Program-made: the position numbers and the translations under genes
Source of the DNA: Hyphococcus sp.
Lineage (GTDB): Bacteria; Pseudomonadota; Alphaproteobacteria; Caulobacterales; Parvularculaceae
Direction of reading: 5' to 3'
Assembly (NCBI GenBank): GCA_028284345.1
Contig: JANQRY010000005.1
Coordinates: 1 to 61,300 of the forward strand
Length of the DNA stretch: 61,300 nt
Shown: positions 26,147-34,800 of the stretch, piece after piece
Layout: every line of letters starts with the position of its first letter
How positions within the stretch are numbered: the stretch's first letter is position 1
The notes under the pieces: generated by a model
What the model saw: the letters and a program-made list of their open reading frames with translations, nothing else
What the model was told of the DNA's origin: nothing
Databases searched by the model: none

Positions 26147-27045
26147 CGGCCGTTTCCAGTCAGGTTAATTTCAACAGGCACCGGCGTTCCATTTCGCTCA
26201 ACCAGTAAACTAATTTTGCCCGTCTGCGCCAGAACCGCAAATCGCCTCGACTCCGAGGCAAGATCAGCGCCAATCCGCCGATTGTTAACCGATATGAGCA
26301 CGTCGCCGGGCTTTAGACCGGATGCGTTGAAAGCGCCGCGATTCGGCCCCGGCTGAACCACCACTCTCGGGCCGTTCGCCGACGGCGCAAGTGAAAGCCT
26401 CGCAACGTCGCCAATGGGGAGCGTGCCGCTCGTAAGCGCCGCAGCGGGCGGCGGCGCGGCGGCGGGGCTTGGGCCCGACGGGCGCGCTGCGCGGCCCGCT
26501 TCCCTCGGATCGCGGTTTTTGAGAGTCAAAGTCTCGCGCGCGCCGCCAACCATGATAACGACCTGCACGGACGAAACGATGCGTTCGAGCTTGGCGTCGC
26601 TCCAGATGGTTTCGCCAAGGCCAAAGCTGCCCTGTTTGCCGTCCGGCGTAGAGATAATGGCGGTCGGTACGCCTTCGAAAACAAATACGCCGTGCAGCGT
26701 CAGGTCGAGCTGGGTCTCTTCATAGGCGGCGGTTTCGTCCGGCGGCGGCGCCGTCGCCTCCACGGCGGCGATCCGGAACGGCGTCTCCTCAAGGGTCACT
26801 GGCGCCGCTCCCGCCGTCTGGCCGCTGGGAAAGGCGGGCAGCGTTTCCGGGATCGGCGGCGGCGCGAAAAGGGCAAAGACCAGCTTGGCGACAAAAACGC
26901 CGATGGCGGCGGCCAAGACGAACTCCACCAGGATGGGCGCAACACCGGCGACGGCGCGCGCGCGCTTGCCCGACGCCTTGTCGGCGAGCCCTCGCAACGC
27001 GTCCAAAGCCGCGCCGGTTCCGGGTTTTTGTGTCGTCGTCGCCAT
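26143..27045 (-). CDS. gspC: type II secretion system protein C
   Basis: 300 aa. Membrane helix at about residues 43-65 (APILVEFVLAAAIGVFVAKL), homology region with LDLTLHGVFVFEGVPTAIIS and GSFGLGETIW, and a C-terminal PDZ-type domain (LKPGDVLISVNNRRIGAD). GspC links the inner platform to the secretin and contributes to substrate choice. First gene of the operon. Upstream lies the strong hairpin at 27113-27148, so its promoter is likely in 27046-27112. Confidence 0.9.
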   Translation of the reverse strand: MATTTQKPGTGAALDALRGLADKASGKRARAVAGVAPILVEFVLAAAIGVFVAKLVFALFAPPPIPETLPAFPSGQTAGAAPVTLEETPFRIAAVEATAPPPDETAAYEETQLDLTLHGVFVFEGVPTAIISTPDGKQGSFGLGETIWSDAKLERIVSSVQVVIMVGGARETLTLKNRDPREAGRAARPSGPSPAAAPPPAAALTSGTLPIGDVARLSLAPSANGPRVVVQPGPNRGAFNASGLKPGDVLISVNNRRIGADLASESRRFAVLAQTGKISLLVERNGTPVPVEINLTGNGR

Positions 27046-27112
27046 TAAGCGTGCTCAATTCTTCGGCGCCGCAGAAAAAACCAACGCCAGCACAGCACCC
27101 TTAACAAAATGA

Positions 27113-27148
27113 CCCGCGGCCGCCTACCAAAAAGGGGGCGGCCGCGGG
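27113..27148 (-). terminator. 12-bp GC hairpin after the TonB-receptor gene
   Basis: Perfect arms CCCGCGGCCGCC (27113-27124) and GGCGGCCGCGGG (27137-27148). On the minus strand it is followed by TCATTTTGTT, a poor but present U-rich stretch. It separates the lipoprotein/receptor unit from gspC and probably ends the former. Confidence 0.6.
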
Positions 27149-27197
27149 CCTATCCGTTGGAAAAATATGAATATTTCTCCAGTTTTCGCCCTGACGA

Positions 27198-29918
27198 CTA
27201 GAATTTCGCCGTCAGGCTGGCGCTCAAAGAACGGCCCCGGTCGTAAGTGTTAAAGTCGACCCGGCCGTTGACGGCGCGCGGATCAGTGGTGCCTTCCTGG
27301 AACTCGATATGACGCGTTCCAAGGAGGTTGCGCGCAGAAAGACCGATGGTGAAGTCCGTCCCGCTGATGGTGACATCCTGACGGAAGACCGCGTCGAGCT
27401 GAACGCCCGGCTTTTCAAACACGTCCAGCAAGGCGTTGTCAGCCGTCTGGGGTTCGCCGCGGGCAAGCAGCCGCTCGCTCACCCAGCCAAGGAGCACGGT
27501 AAACTGCGTGCTTTCGCCTTCCCAGCCGAACTGAGAATTGACGATGTGTTTCGGCGTCCCGACCAGCGGCGAGCCGTCGAGACCGAACTGGTCAGCCGGA
27601 ACCGATATCGGTTGACCGCCTTGGCTCTGGATAATGACGTCGTTCGCTGTCGCGGAAATTTCCGATTCGGTGAACGTGTAGTTGAGCGTGAACAGCCAGT
27701 TCTTGTCGAGGAACCACTCATTCCACGGAATTTCGAAATTGCTTCGGAATTCGAACTCGCCGCCGTAAAGGTCCGCCTTTGGCGTGTTGATAAAGGTCGA
27801 ACCAAATCCAAAGTCACCGGTGGCGAACTGGATCTCTTCGATGGGTCTTTCGATTTCCTTGTAGAAGCCCGCGAAAGTCAGGAATTGATTGCGGCCAAGA
27901 TAGAATTCATAGCGCGCATCATAATTGCGGAATTCGCTGTTCTGCAGGAACGGGTTGCCGTTATATCGCCGGTCGGTCGCCGGGTCGAAGAAGGCTGACG
28001 GGGCGATTTCGCGGAATTGCGGCCGCGCGACCGTATGCGAATAGCCGAGGCGCAATTGCATGTTGTCGGTGAAGTTCCAGGTCACCGTCGCAGACGGCAG
28101 CCAGTAATCTTCAAAAAGCCCCGGCGGATCGAAGGCGTCGCATGACGGGACAGGATTTGCGAAACAAGTGCGGTCGAACGTGTCGACAGTTTGATCGCTG
28201 TCTTCGTATCGGACCCCGACCGTGGTTCGGACCGTTGGAATGAGTTCCGCGTCAATCTGCGCATAGGCTGCGTGAATCAGCAGCTCACCCGCATATGACG
28301 AAACAAACCGGTCGCCCGCATCCACCAGCGTGAAGTTAAAGTTCGGTCCGCCGATATTGGGCGGCGAAAAGATGAAATCGGTCCGCGCCCCGGCAATGTC
28401 CGCCGGCACGGCCGTCGTTGTCGTGAACCGGAACGGGTTTGCGAGATATTCCCGATCATTGTCGAAATATTCGTAGCCCGCGCTCAAGGTCGCTTCTCTG
28501 GCGCCGGGAACCGGCACGAACCAGAAGAGATCAAGACCGCCGCTCCACAGATCATCCGTCAATTCGGAGAAATTGATGCTGTATTGGGTCGTCGCCAACG
28601 GTCCGTAGATCGGGTTGCCGGTGAAGTCCGATTCGAACGGCAACGGCGTCGGCGTCGGCGACAAATCGAGCACGCGGCCGCTGAACGAACGTTCGTACGG
28701 GGAATCCCGCGTCGAACGGGCGAAGGCGCCGCGCCAGTTCACCGCAAACTGATCGCCTAACCCATGTTCCCCGGTCGCCTGGCCCATGATCAGCGCCCGT
28801 TCCAGCCAGGTGTTTGACTCGCTGTAAACACCCTGTTCCGTAAAGGCCTGGGTTCTCGCCACCGTTATCTGCGCTTCTTTGGTGGTCGTATGAATGTAAA
28901 GGCCCGTCAAGGTGACGGCGTTGTCCTCCCACTCCAGCGCACTCGTGACGAGACCGTTGACCGTAACGTCAAGACTGGTTTCGAGTTGTTCGCCGTCGAA
29001 GCCGATCTGCTGTCCGTCCGCGATCTGACGAATAGCGTTTTCCGTCGTCCAGTCCTGCTTGTATGCGACGACGCCCGAAAGCCCCCATGTCATGCCGTTG
29101 TCAAAGTCACGGACGAGGCCGCCATCGACGGAACCTTCGAAATTCGGACCCAGGCTGCCCTGCTGAATGACGGAAAGCGGGGAATTCACGAGACTTTCGC
29201 CGACAATCTCCAATTGAGCGTCGTCAAGGTCTTCGAGTCTCTGGCCGCTATTGATTACCGACTGAAGCGGCGCGGGAACGCTGCGCAATCCGTCGTCATA
29301 GCCGAGCCAGTCAAGATCGCCGCCATTAACAAAAATGCCCGTCGACGCGGTGGTCACCAGATTGGCGCCGACGCCGATTTTCGCATTGAGGAAGTCTTCG
29401 TTCGGCGTGCGAATGGTCTCGAGGTCAATAATGCCGCCGCCGAATTCGCCGGGATAATTTGGCGAATAGGTTTTCTGAACGGCGGCGCCGTTCAAAATAT
29501 TCGATGGAAAAAGATCGAGCGGCACGGTCCGCCGGAGCGGCTCCGGGCTCGGCAAGGGCGATCCGTTAAGACGCGCCGCAGAGTAGCGGTCGCCAAGGCC
29601 GCGGACATAAGCGAACTTGCCGCCAATAACGCTGAGACCGCTGAGGCGTTTCAGCGCTTCAGCGGCGTTGTCGTCGCCCTGACGGGCGAGGTCTTCGGCG
29701 TTCAGGAAGGTGGCGACCTGCGATGTCGCCCGTTGCGGATCGGGAATATTGGTGCCTCGAACGACGATCTCGTCGGCGATGACATAGTTCGGACCCGGAA
29801 TGTTAACGCCGGATGGCGGCGCGTCTGTCGACGAATCCTCTTGCGCGAGCGTTATGTTCGCCGGCGCGAGCATGGTCGTCGCCAGGAGCATGCCGCCGAA
29901 TGTACGATGGAACTTCAT
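27198..29918 (-). CDS. large TonB-dependent receptor
   Basis: 906-aa outer-membrane receptor. Signal peptide at 1-25 (ends TLAQ), TonB-box region DEIVVRG, and a plug with VRGLGDRYSAARLNGSPLPSPEPLRRTVPLD and YSPNYPGEFGGGIIDLET, a form common in alphaproteobacterial and gammaproteobacterial receptors for large or complex ligands. The barrel ends SLSASLTAKF. It lies 81 nt downstream of the duplicated lipoprotein gene on the same strand with a hairpin between, which suggests a functional pair. Ligand unknown. Confidence 0.9.
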   Translation of the reverse strand: MKFHRTFGGMLLATTMLAPANITLAQEDSSTDAPPSGVNIPGPNYVIADEIVVRGTNIPDPQRATSQVATFLNAEDLARQGDDNAAEALKRLSGLSVIGGKFAYVRGLGDRYSAARLNGSPLPSPEPLRRTVPLDLFPSNILNGAAVQKTYSPNYPGEFGGGIIDLETIRTPNEDFLNAKIGVGANLVTTASTGIFVNGGDLDWLGYDDGLRSVPAPLQSVINSGQRLEDLDDAQLEIVGESLVNSPLSVIQQGSLGPNFEGSVDGGLVRDFDNGMTWGLSGVVAYKQDWTTENAIRQIADGQQIGFDGEQLETSLDVTVNGLVTSALEWEDNAVTLTGLYIHTTTKEAQITVARTQAFTEQGVYSESNTWLERALIMGQATGEHGLGDQFAVNWRGAFARSTRDSPYERSFSGRVLDLSPTPTPLPFESDFTGNPIYGPLATTQYSINFSELTDDLWSGGLDLFWFVPVPGAREATLSAGYEYFDNDREYLANPFRFTTTTAVPADIAGARTDFIFSPPNIGGPNFNFTLVDAGDRFVSSYAGELLIHAAYAQIDAELIPTVRTTVGVRYEDSDQTVDTFDRTCFANPVPSCDAFDPPGLFEDYWLPSATVTWNFTDNMQLRLGYSHTVARPQFREIAPSAFFDPATDRRYNGNPFLQNSEFRNYDARYEFYLGRNQFLTFAGFYKEIERPIEEIQFATGDFGFGSTFINTPKADLYGGEFEFRSNFEIPWNEWFLDKNWLFTLNYTFTESEISATANDVIIQSQGGQPISVPADQFGLDGSPLVGTPKHIVNSQFGWEGESTQFTVLLGWVSERLLARGEPQTADNALLDVFEKPGVQLDAVFRQDVTISGTDFTIGLSARNLLGTRHIEFQEGTTDPRAVNGRVDFNTYDRGRSLSASLTAKF

Positions 29919-29956
29919 GATTTCATCAACCCCAAAAAATGTTTGCGAAAGAGTGA

Positions 29957-29988
29957 GGGCGGCGCGTTCCCCTCGAAAAGCGCCGCCC
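29957..29988 (-). other. intercistronic hairpin between lipoprotein and TonB-receptor genes
   Basis: Perfect 9-bp arms GGGCGGCGC (29957-29965) and GCGCCGCCC (29980-29988). There is no real U-tract on the minus strand (TCACTCTTTC), so it is more likely a partial terminator or mRNA-stabilising element that would let the lipoprotein be made in excess over the receptor. Confidence 0.5.
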
Positions 29989-29999
29989 CGCGTCCACTG

Positions 30000-32822
30000 C
30001 TAGCAGTCGTCTGCGTCAAGACCGCAGGACCAACCCGCCCACCAGGTATCGCTGGAGTTCTCCACCGCGCCGATGTAGCCGGTGTTTGCGAAGAACGATC
30101 CAAACGTACCGCTGAGATCGGGGTGAGCCGGTCGCCCGGCGACCGCCGCGTCGTTGATGAAACCGTTGATCAGGCTGACGTCTACGGTTGAGGTGTTGTC
30201 CGTACCCGCTGCAACAGCCGAGTCGCCAAGCGGATCGGTGGCGAGCGTCGGGCAGTCGAACAGGGAGTTTTCGAACGCCGGGTCATCCGGATAGCCGTCA
30301 TATGTGGCGTCGCCGTCGCCGGCGGTGTCGTCCCAGCGGATACACGCTTCCGTTGAGTCCGTCACAACGCCGTTGATGAACTGACCGACATGGCCCGTGT
30401 TCAACCGGATGCCGCGGCCCGGCGACGCATCGCGCGTCGTCGAAATGATCGTGAAGTTCGCAATCGTCGGATCGGTCGGCAGCGCCGCATCGCCCGCGTT
30501 CGACATTTCGAAGCCATTGTCGCCGCGACCTTCGCGTTGCTTGACGATCAGGAACTGGACGTCGCCGTTCCAACCGAAGTCCGTGTCGAGCGAGTCGTCG
30601 TCATTGCCCGTCAGGACGATGTGTTTCAGGTCAGCCGTGCCGCCGAACATCTCGATGCCGTCGTCGGAATTGTTGTGGACCTGAACAAAGTCGACCATCG
30701 TCGTGGAGCCGACGCCGCCAAAGGAGATGCCGTTCAACTCATTGTCGGCCGAGACCGGATTGCCGGCGAATTTGACCTGAAGGTAGGTCAACCGTCCGCT
30801 GTCATCCGCTGCGTCGCCGCCGCCGAAGCTCGCCGCCGGCGCGGTCACGCCTTCGATTTCATTCGAGCAGGACGGCGTGCCGAAGGTGCCGGTCATGCAT
30901 TCGCTGATCGGCGCCTGGCCGAGAATAACAAGCCCGCCCCATTCGCCGATGCTGTCGAGGCGCGTGTCTTTCAGGTTCTGCGGCGTGTCGAGGTCCTGTT
31001 CGGACGTCATCACGACCGGATTGCTGGCTGTGCCGTTGGCGAAAATGCGCGATCCCCGATTAACGATCAGATAGTCGCTGCCATTGTTGCCGAAGATGGT
31101 CGTGCCCGGCTCGATGTTGAGGTCAGCCGCAACGCCGCCCACCGCCGTGCCGTCAAATCCGACATCAACGCCGATGTCGACGCGGCCAAGAAGTTCATAG
31201 TGGTTGTTCCGCGTCAGCGTCAGGTCTGTCGTCTTGGCGCCGCTCGGGATTTCGCAGACGTTTTTGCCGGCGAGCGTAATGCTCGTGGTGTTGGTGCCCA
31301 TCGGGCATCCGGGATCGGTGAACAGCGCAAACGTCCATCCGGTCGCCCAGTTGTTGGTTTCCGTATCATCCGGACCAAAGGCGCCAAGATAATCCGTATC
31401 GTCGAAGAACGCATCAACGCTCGTCAGATCGAACGGCGTTGCGAACGGCGTTTGTTCCATCGTGCCGCTCTGGAAATTCGACGTGATTGAGTTCCCGCCG
31501 GTCTGGTTGTTTGCGTCTGCCGCAATGGCCGCATCGCCGAGCGGATCGGTGGCGAGCGTCGGGCAGTCAAACGAAACCGAGAAAAACGCCGGATCGTCCG
31601 GATAGCCGTCATACGTTGCGTCGCCGTCGCCGGCGGTGCTGTCCCAACGCAGGCACTCTTCCGTCGAGTCTTCGATCACGCCGTTGTAGAAGCGACCGAC
31701 ATGGCCGGTGTTGAGGCGAATGCCCCGGCCGGGCGATGCTGCGCGGGTCGTCGAAACGATTGTGAAGTTCGCAATCGTCGGATCCGTCGGCAGCGCTGCG
31801 TCGCCGGCGTTTGACATTTCAAAACCATTGTCGCCACGACCGTCGCGTTGCGCGACCACGAGATACTGAACATTGCCGTTCCAGCCGAAGTCGGTGTCGA
31901 GCGAATCGTCGTCATTGCCGGTCAGAACGATGTGCTTGAGGTTGGCTGTGCCGCCGAACATCTCAATGCCGTCGTCGGAATTGTTGTGCACTTGAACGAA
32001 GTCAACGATCGTTCCGGAACCGACGCCGCCAAAGGAAATGCCGTTCAATTCGTTATCGGCGGAAACCGGATTGCCCGCGTAACGAACCTGGAAATAGCGG
32101 AGAATGCCGCTGTTGTCGCCGACGATGCCGCCGCCGAAGCTCGCCGCCGGCGCGGTCACGCCTTCGATTTCGTTCGAGCAGGACGGCGTGCCGAAGGTGC
32201 CGGTCATGCATTCGCTGATCGGCGCGCGGCCAAGGATCACCAGACCGCCCCATTCGCCGATGGAACTCGGCCGGTCGACTTGACCCGCCTCCAGATCGGC
32301 GAGGCTGGTCATGACGATCGGCGCGTTGACGTCGCCATCGGCGATCAGTTGCGAACCACGGTTCACGACCACGAAGTCGCTGCCGGACTCGCCGAACAGG
32401 ATGACGCCCGGCTCGATGGTGAGAATCGCCGCATCGCCGCCCGGCGCCGAGCCGTCAAAACCGATATCGACGCCGACGTCGACGCGTCCGTCAATGCGGT
32501 AAGCAACGCCGAGGCCGTCATTGTTGTTGTCGACAAAAGGCAATGTCAGATCGGAAAGGATCGTGCCTGAAACAGAGCAAACCGTCTGGTCGGTCGTTGT
32601 TCCCGGCAGGTCGACCGGATCAAGCGTGGTGAAACCGGAAGGGCACGTGTCGGCCGTCATGCCGGCGCCGCCGCCTCCACCGCCGCCGGTGCCGCCGCCT
32701 CCGCCGGTGCCGGGGCTCGTCGCTCCGGGTGACGCAATCTCTTCCCCTTGCGTACAGGCTGCGAGCAGAAAAATCGCGCTGCCCGCAAGCAGAAGCGACC
32801 GGGCCTTAGATGCCATTCTCAT
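30000..32822 (-). CDS. tandemly duplicated surface-type lipoprotein (parallel-beta/right-handed-helix-like)
   Basis: 940 aa from ATG 32822. A longer in-frame start would put 43 residues before a clear lipoprotein signal. The lipobox is LLAAC with Cys23 and no Asp at +2. A Gly-rich tether follows, then two homologous halves with a 437-residue period. Each half holds GEWGGLVILG, APISECMTGTFGTPSC, NELNGISFGGVGS, VDFVQVHNNSDDGIEMFGG, NLKHIVLTGNDDDSLD, GWNG and RGIRLNTGHVG. The short hydrophobic rungs with Asn/Asp/Gly turns suggest a parallel beta-helix. The partner gene is the TonB receptor downstream, and the T2SS operon follows. Binding or enzymatic role unknown. Confidence 0.8.
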   Translation of the reverse strand: MRMASKARSLLLAGSAIFLLAACTQGEEIASPGATSPGTGGGGGTGGGGGGGAGMTADTCPSGFTTLDPVDLPGTTTDQTVCSVSGTILSDLTLPFVDNNNDGLGVAYRIDGRVDVGVDIGFDGSAPGGDAAILTIEPGVILFGESGSDFVVVNRGSQLIADGDVNAPIVMTSLADLEAGQVDRPSSIGEWGGLVILGRAPISECMTGTFGTPSCSNEIEGVTAPAASFGGGIVGDNSGILRYFQVRYAGNPVSADNELNGISFGGVGSGTIVDFVQVHNNSDDGIEMFGGTANLKHIVLTGNDDDSLDTDFGWNGNVQYLVVAQRDGRGDNGFEMSNAGDAALPTDPTIANFTIVSTTRAASPGRGIRLNTGHVGRFYNGVIEDSTEECLRWDSTAGDGDATYDGYPDDPAFFSVSFDCPTLATDPLGDAAIAADANNQTGGNSITSNFQSGTMEQTPFATPFDLTSVDAFFDDTDYLGAFGPDDTETNNWATGWTFALFTDPGCPMGTNTTSITLAGKNVCEIPSGAKTTDLTLTRNNHYELLGRVDIGVDVGFDGTAVGGVAADLNIEPGTTIFGNNGSDYLIVNRGSRIFANGTASNPVVMTSEQDLDTPQNLKDTRLDSIGEWGGLVILGQAPISECMTGTFGTPSCSNEIEGVTAPAASFGGGDAADDSGRLTYLQVKFAGNPVSADNELNGISFGGVGSTTMVDFVQVHNNSDDGIEMFGGTADLKHIVLTGNDDDSLDTDFGWNGDVQFLIVKQREGRGDNGFEMSNAGDAALPTDPTIANFTIISTTRDASPGRGIRLNTGHVGQFINGVVTDSTEACIRWDDTAGDGDATYDGYPDDPAFENSLFDCPTLATDPLGDSAVAAGTDNTSTVDVSLINGFINDAAVAGRPAHPDLSGTFGSFFANTGYIGAVENSSDTWWAGWSCGLDADDC
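30819..32222. repeat. internal tandem duplication inside the lipoprotein gene
   Basis: The two halves are offset by 1311 nt (for example 30841 corresponds to 32152). Most of the repeat differs at third codon positions. One stretch of about 95 nt (ending near 30914 and 32225) is identical but for one base, pointing to local gene conversion or strong constraint there. Confidence 0.75.
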
Positions 32823-33310
32823 AGAAAAATCCCCAAGAAGTTGCTGGCGCAATGAACAGAAGCGACGCAACGACAAAGCCCGTCGCCCGGCCGCGCCATT
32901 ACGGACTGGGTGTGAACGCGTTGTGACAGTGATTTTTCGCTTTTGTGACATTGCGCGCCGACGCAGCAGCGCACGGCTTGCGCCGCCATCGCACTATTCG
33001 ACTGAGTTTCTGCGCAAATTTTACGGCGTCCGCTGACGTTAACGGAGCGCAGCGCCCGGGAATTTTTCTTAACTTTTTCACCGCCCGGCGCTTTCGTCGC
33101 AATTGCCGAGGCGATGATTCTGCGGTCCCGGACCGGGCCCGCGCAGACCGCCGGGCGTCCTGGCTTAGACGCAGAATCGGCCCCTTTCGCCGCTTGCGCA
33201 GCATATCTCTTTCCTCTATAGACCCGCGCTCAATCCGGAATTCCGGGCCGTTCCGCGGAGGATGCGTTGTCCGCCGGGGCGGCCGATTTTGCGTGAAGGA
33301 CGCATCAGAC
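32823..33310. other. divergent intergenic region, lipoprotein gene / rplY
   Basis: 488 nt without a supported gene. Long open frames cross it from both sides, but they are upstream extensions of the lipoprotein and L25 frames that lack family resemblance. It should contain both divergent promoters. GAAGGA before 33311 is the L25 ribosome binding site. Confidence 0.5.
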
Positions 33311-34006
33311 ATGGCCGAAGCCGACGTATTTCACTGCGAACCGCGCGCCGCGACCGGCACGGGCGGCGCCCGCAAGACCCGCCGCGAGGGCTGGATTCCC
33401 GGCGTTCTTTATGGCGGCGATGACGGGCCGGTGGCGATTCAGCTCAAAGCCAACGAAATCAACAACGCCTATCTGCGCGGCCGCCTGCGCCCGCAGCTGG
33501 CGAAAATCGACGTTCCCGGCGAGGACGGCCAGCAGCCGGTCATCCCCCGCGACGTCCAGATCCACCCGGTCAAGGGGATGCCGGTCCACGTCGATTTCCT
33601 GCGGGTCGACGACAAGACGCGCCTCGACGTCGAAGTGCCGGTCCGCTTTATCAACGAAGAGGACTCGCCAGGTCTGAAACGGGGCGGCGTTCTCAATGTC
33701 GTTCGCCATGCGATTGACGTTTACGCCCCGGCGACGGCGATTCCCGATCATTTCGACGTGGATGTGGGCGCGCTCGATATTGGCGACGCCGCGCATGTCT
33801 CCGTGATCACGCTGCCTGACGGCGTGACGCTGGTTACGACCGACCGCGACTATACGGTGGCGACGATCGCGGCGCCCTCTTCGGTTCGCTCTGCGGAAGA
33901 CGAAGCGGAAGAAGCGGAAGCCGTTGCGGAAGACGCCGAGGGCGAAGCGGCCGAAGGCGACGCCGAGGGCGAAGCCGCGGAAGGCGACGACGCCGGCAAG
34001 GAATAA
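33311..34006 (+). CDS. rplY: 50S ribosomal protein L25/general stress protein Ctc
   Basis: 231 aa from ATG 33311, preceded by GAAGGA. The frame is open 366 nt further upstream but that part does not resemble L25. The N-terminal L25 domain binds 5S rRNA (GTGGARKTRREGWIPGVLYGG, VIPRDVQIHPVKGMPVHVDFLRV), followed by the CTC/TL5 beta domain (VRFINEEDSPGLKRGGVLNVV) and a long acidic Ala/Glu tail (EDEAEEAEAVAEDAEGEAAEG) typical of alphaproteobacterial versions. Heads the rplY-pth-ychF group. Confidence 0.93.
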   Translation: MAEADVFHCEPRAATGTGGARKTRREGWIPGVLYGGDDGPVAIQLKANEINNAYLRGRLRPQLAKIDVPGEDGQQPVIPRDVQIHPVKGMPVHVDFLRVDDKTRLDVEVPVRFINEEDSPGLKRGGVLNVVRHAIDVYAPATAIPDHFDVDVGALDIGDAAHVSVITLPDGVTLVTTDRDYTVATIAAPSSVRSAEDEAEEAEAVAEDAEGEAAEGDAEGEAAEGDDAGKE

Positions 34007-34029
34007 GCCGCCCGATGCAACAGTCTTTT

Positions 34030-34063
34030 GGCGCCGGGCGTTCTACGCGCCGGCGCCATTTTT
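34030..34063 (+). terminator. hairpin after rplY
   Basis: GGCGCCGGGCG (34030-34040) pairs with GCGCCGGCGCC (34047-34057) with one bulged or mismatched pair, followed by ATTTTTG. It lies just 18 nt before pth, so it probably attenuates rather than separates the two genes. Confidence 0.6.
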
Positions 34064-34080
34064 GTTGGGAGTCCTGATCC

Positions 34081-34782
34081 ATGATCGTGCTCGCGGGCCT
34101 CGGCAATCCGGGCGAGAAATATGCGCGCCACCGCCATAATGTCGGGTTCATGGCGGTCGACGCCATCGCCGACGCCCACGGATTTTCCGCGTCGCGGGAA
34201 AAGTTTCACGGGGTTTTTCGCGAAGGATTTCTCGATGCGCCGTCCGGGCGCGCCAAGGCAATTGTTCTGAAGCCCCTCACCCATATGAATGACTCCGGGC
34301 GGTCGCTGCGCGCCGCGGCGGATTTTTACAAGCTCGACGCAAACGACTTCGTTGTCTTTTACGACGAGCTTGATCTCGCGCCAGGCAAGCTGCGCATCAA
34401 AACCGGCGGCGGCGCGGCGGGACATAATGGCGTTCGCTCAATCGACAGTCATCTGGGCAATGATTTCCGCCGCGTGCGCATCGGCATCGGTCATCCGGGC
34501 GACAAGTCGAAGGTGACGGGCCACGTGCTCGGCAATTTTTCGAAAGCCGATCGTGACTGGCTCGACCCGATGCTGGACGCCATCGCGCGAGCCGCGCCGT
34601 TTCTTGCCGATGACGAGGATCAGCGCTTTGTCTCCGACGTCGCGCAACGCCTTGCGCCGGCGCGCAATGAGGCGAAAGCAAAGCCCAAGACAAAGGCCGC
34701 GGAAACACCGACCTCCAAACCGAGCGAAGAAACGAATGGCAACCCGTTCACGGACGCCTTTCGAAAACTGCTCGGCCGATAA
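34081..34782 (+). CDS. pth: peptidyl-tRNA hydrolase
   Basis: 233 aa. Recycles peptidyl-tRNA released by stalled ribosomes. The N-terminal motif LAGLGNPGEKYARHRHNVGFMAVD carries the catalytic His in RHNVGF. KPLTHMNDSG and VFYDELDLAPGKLRIKTGGGAAGHNGVRSID contain the conserved Asn, Asp and GHNG residues. The C-terminal extension rich in Lys, Ala and Glu (about 35 residues) is beyond the core and common in this class. Follows rplY, the usual arrangement. Confidence 0.95.
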   Translation: MIVLAGLGNPGEKYARHRHNVGFMAVDAIADAHGFSASREKFHGVFREGFLDAPSGRAKAIVLKPLTHMNDSGRSLRAAADFYKLDANDFVVFYDELDLAPGKLRIKTGGGAAGHNGVRSIDSHLGNDFRRVRIGIGHPGDKSKVTGHVLGNFSKADRDWLDPMLDAIARAAPFLADDEDQRFVSDVAQRLAPARNEAKAKPKTKAAETPTSKPSEETNGNPFTDAFRKLLGR

Positions 34783-34800
34783 CAGCAGGAATTTTAGGAC

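Noticed and set aside
28890-31490. Long plus-strand frames opposite the TonB receptor and lipoprotein genes
   Set aside because: Shadows of GC-rich coding sequence: Arg/Ala-rich, no domains, and fully antisense to clear genes.
32945-33310. 122-codon N-terminal extension of L25 and minus-strand extensions of the lipoprotein
   Set aside because: GC-rich open frames without family resemblance. Good internal starts with ribosome binding sites exist at 33311 and 32822.
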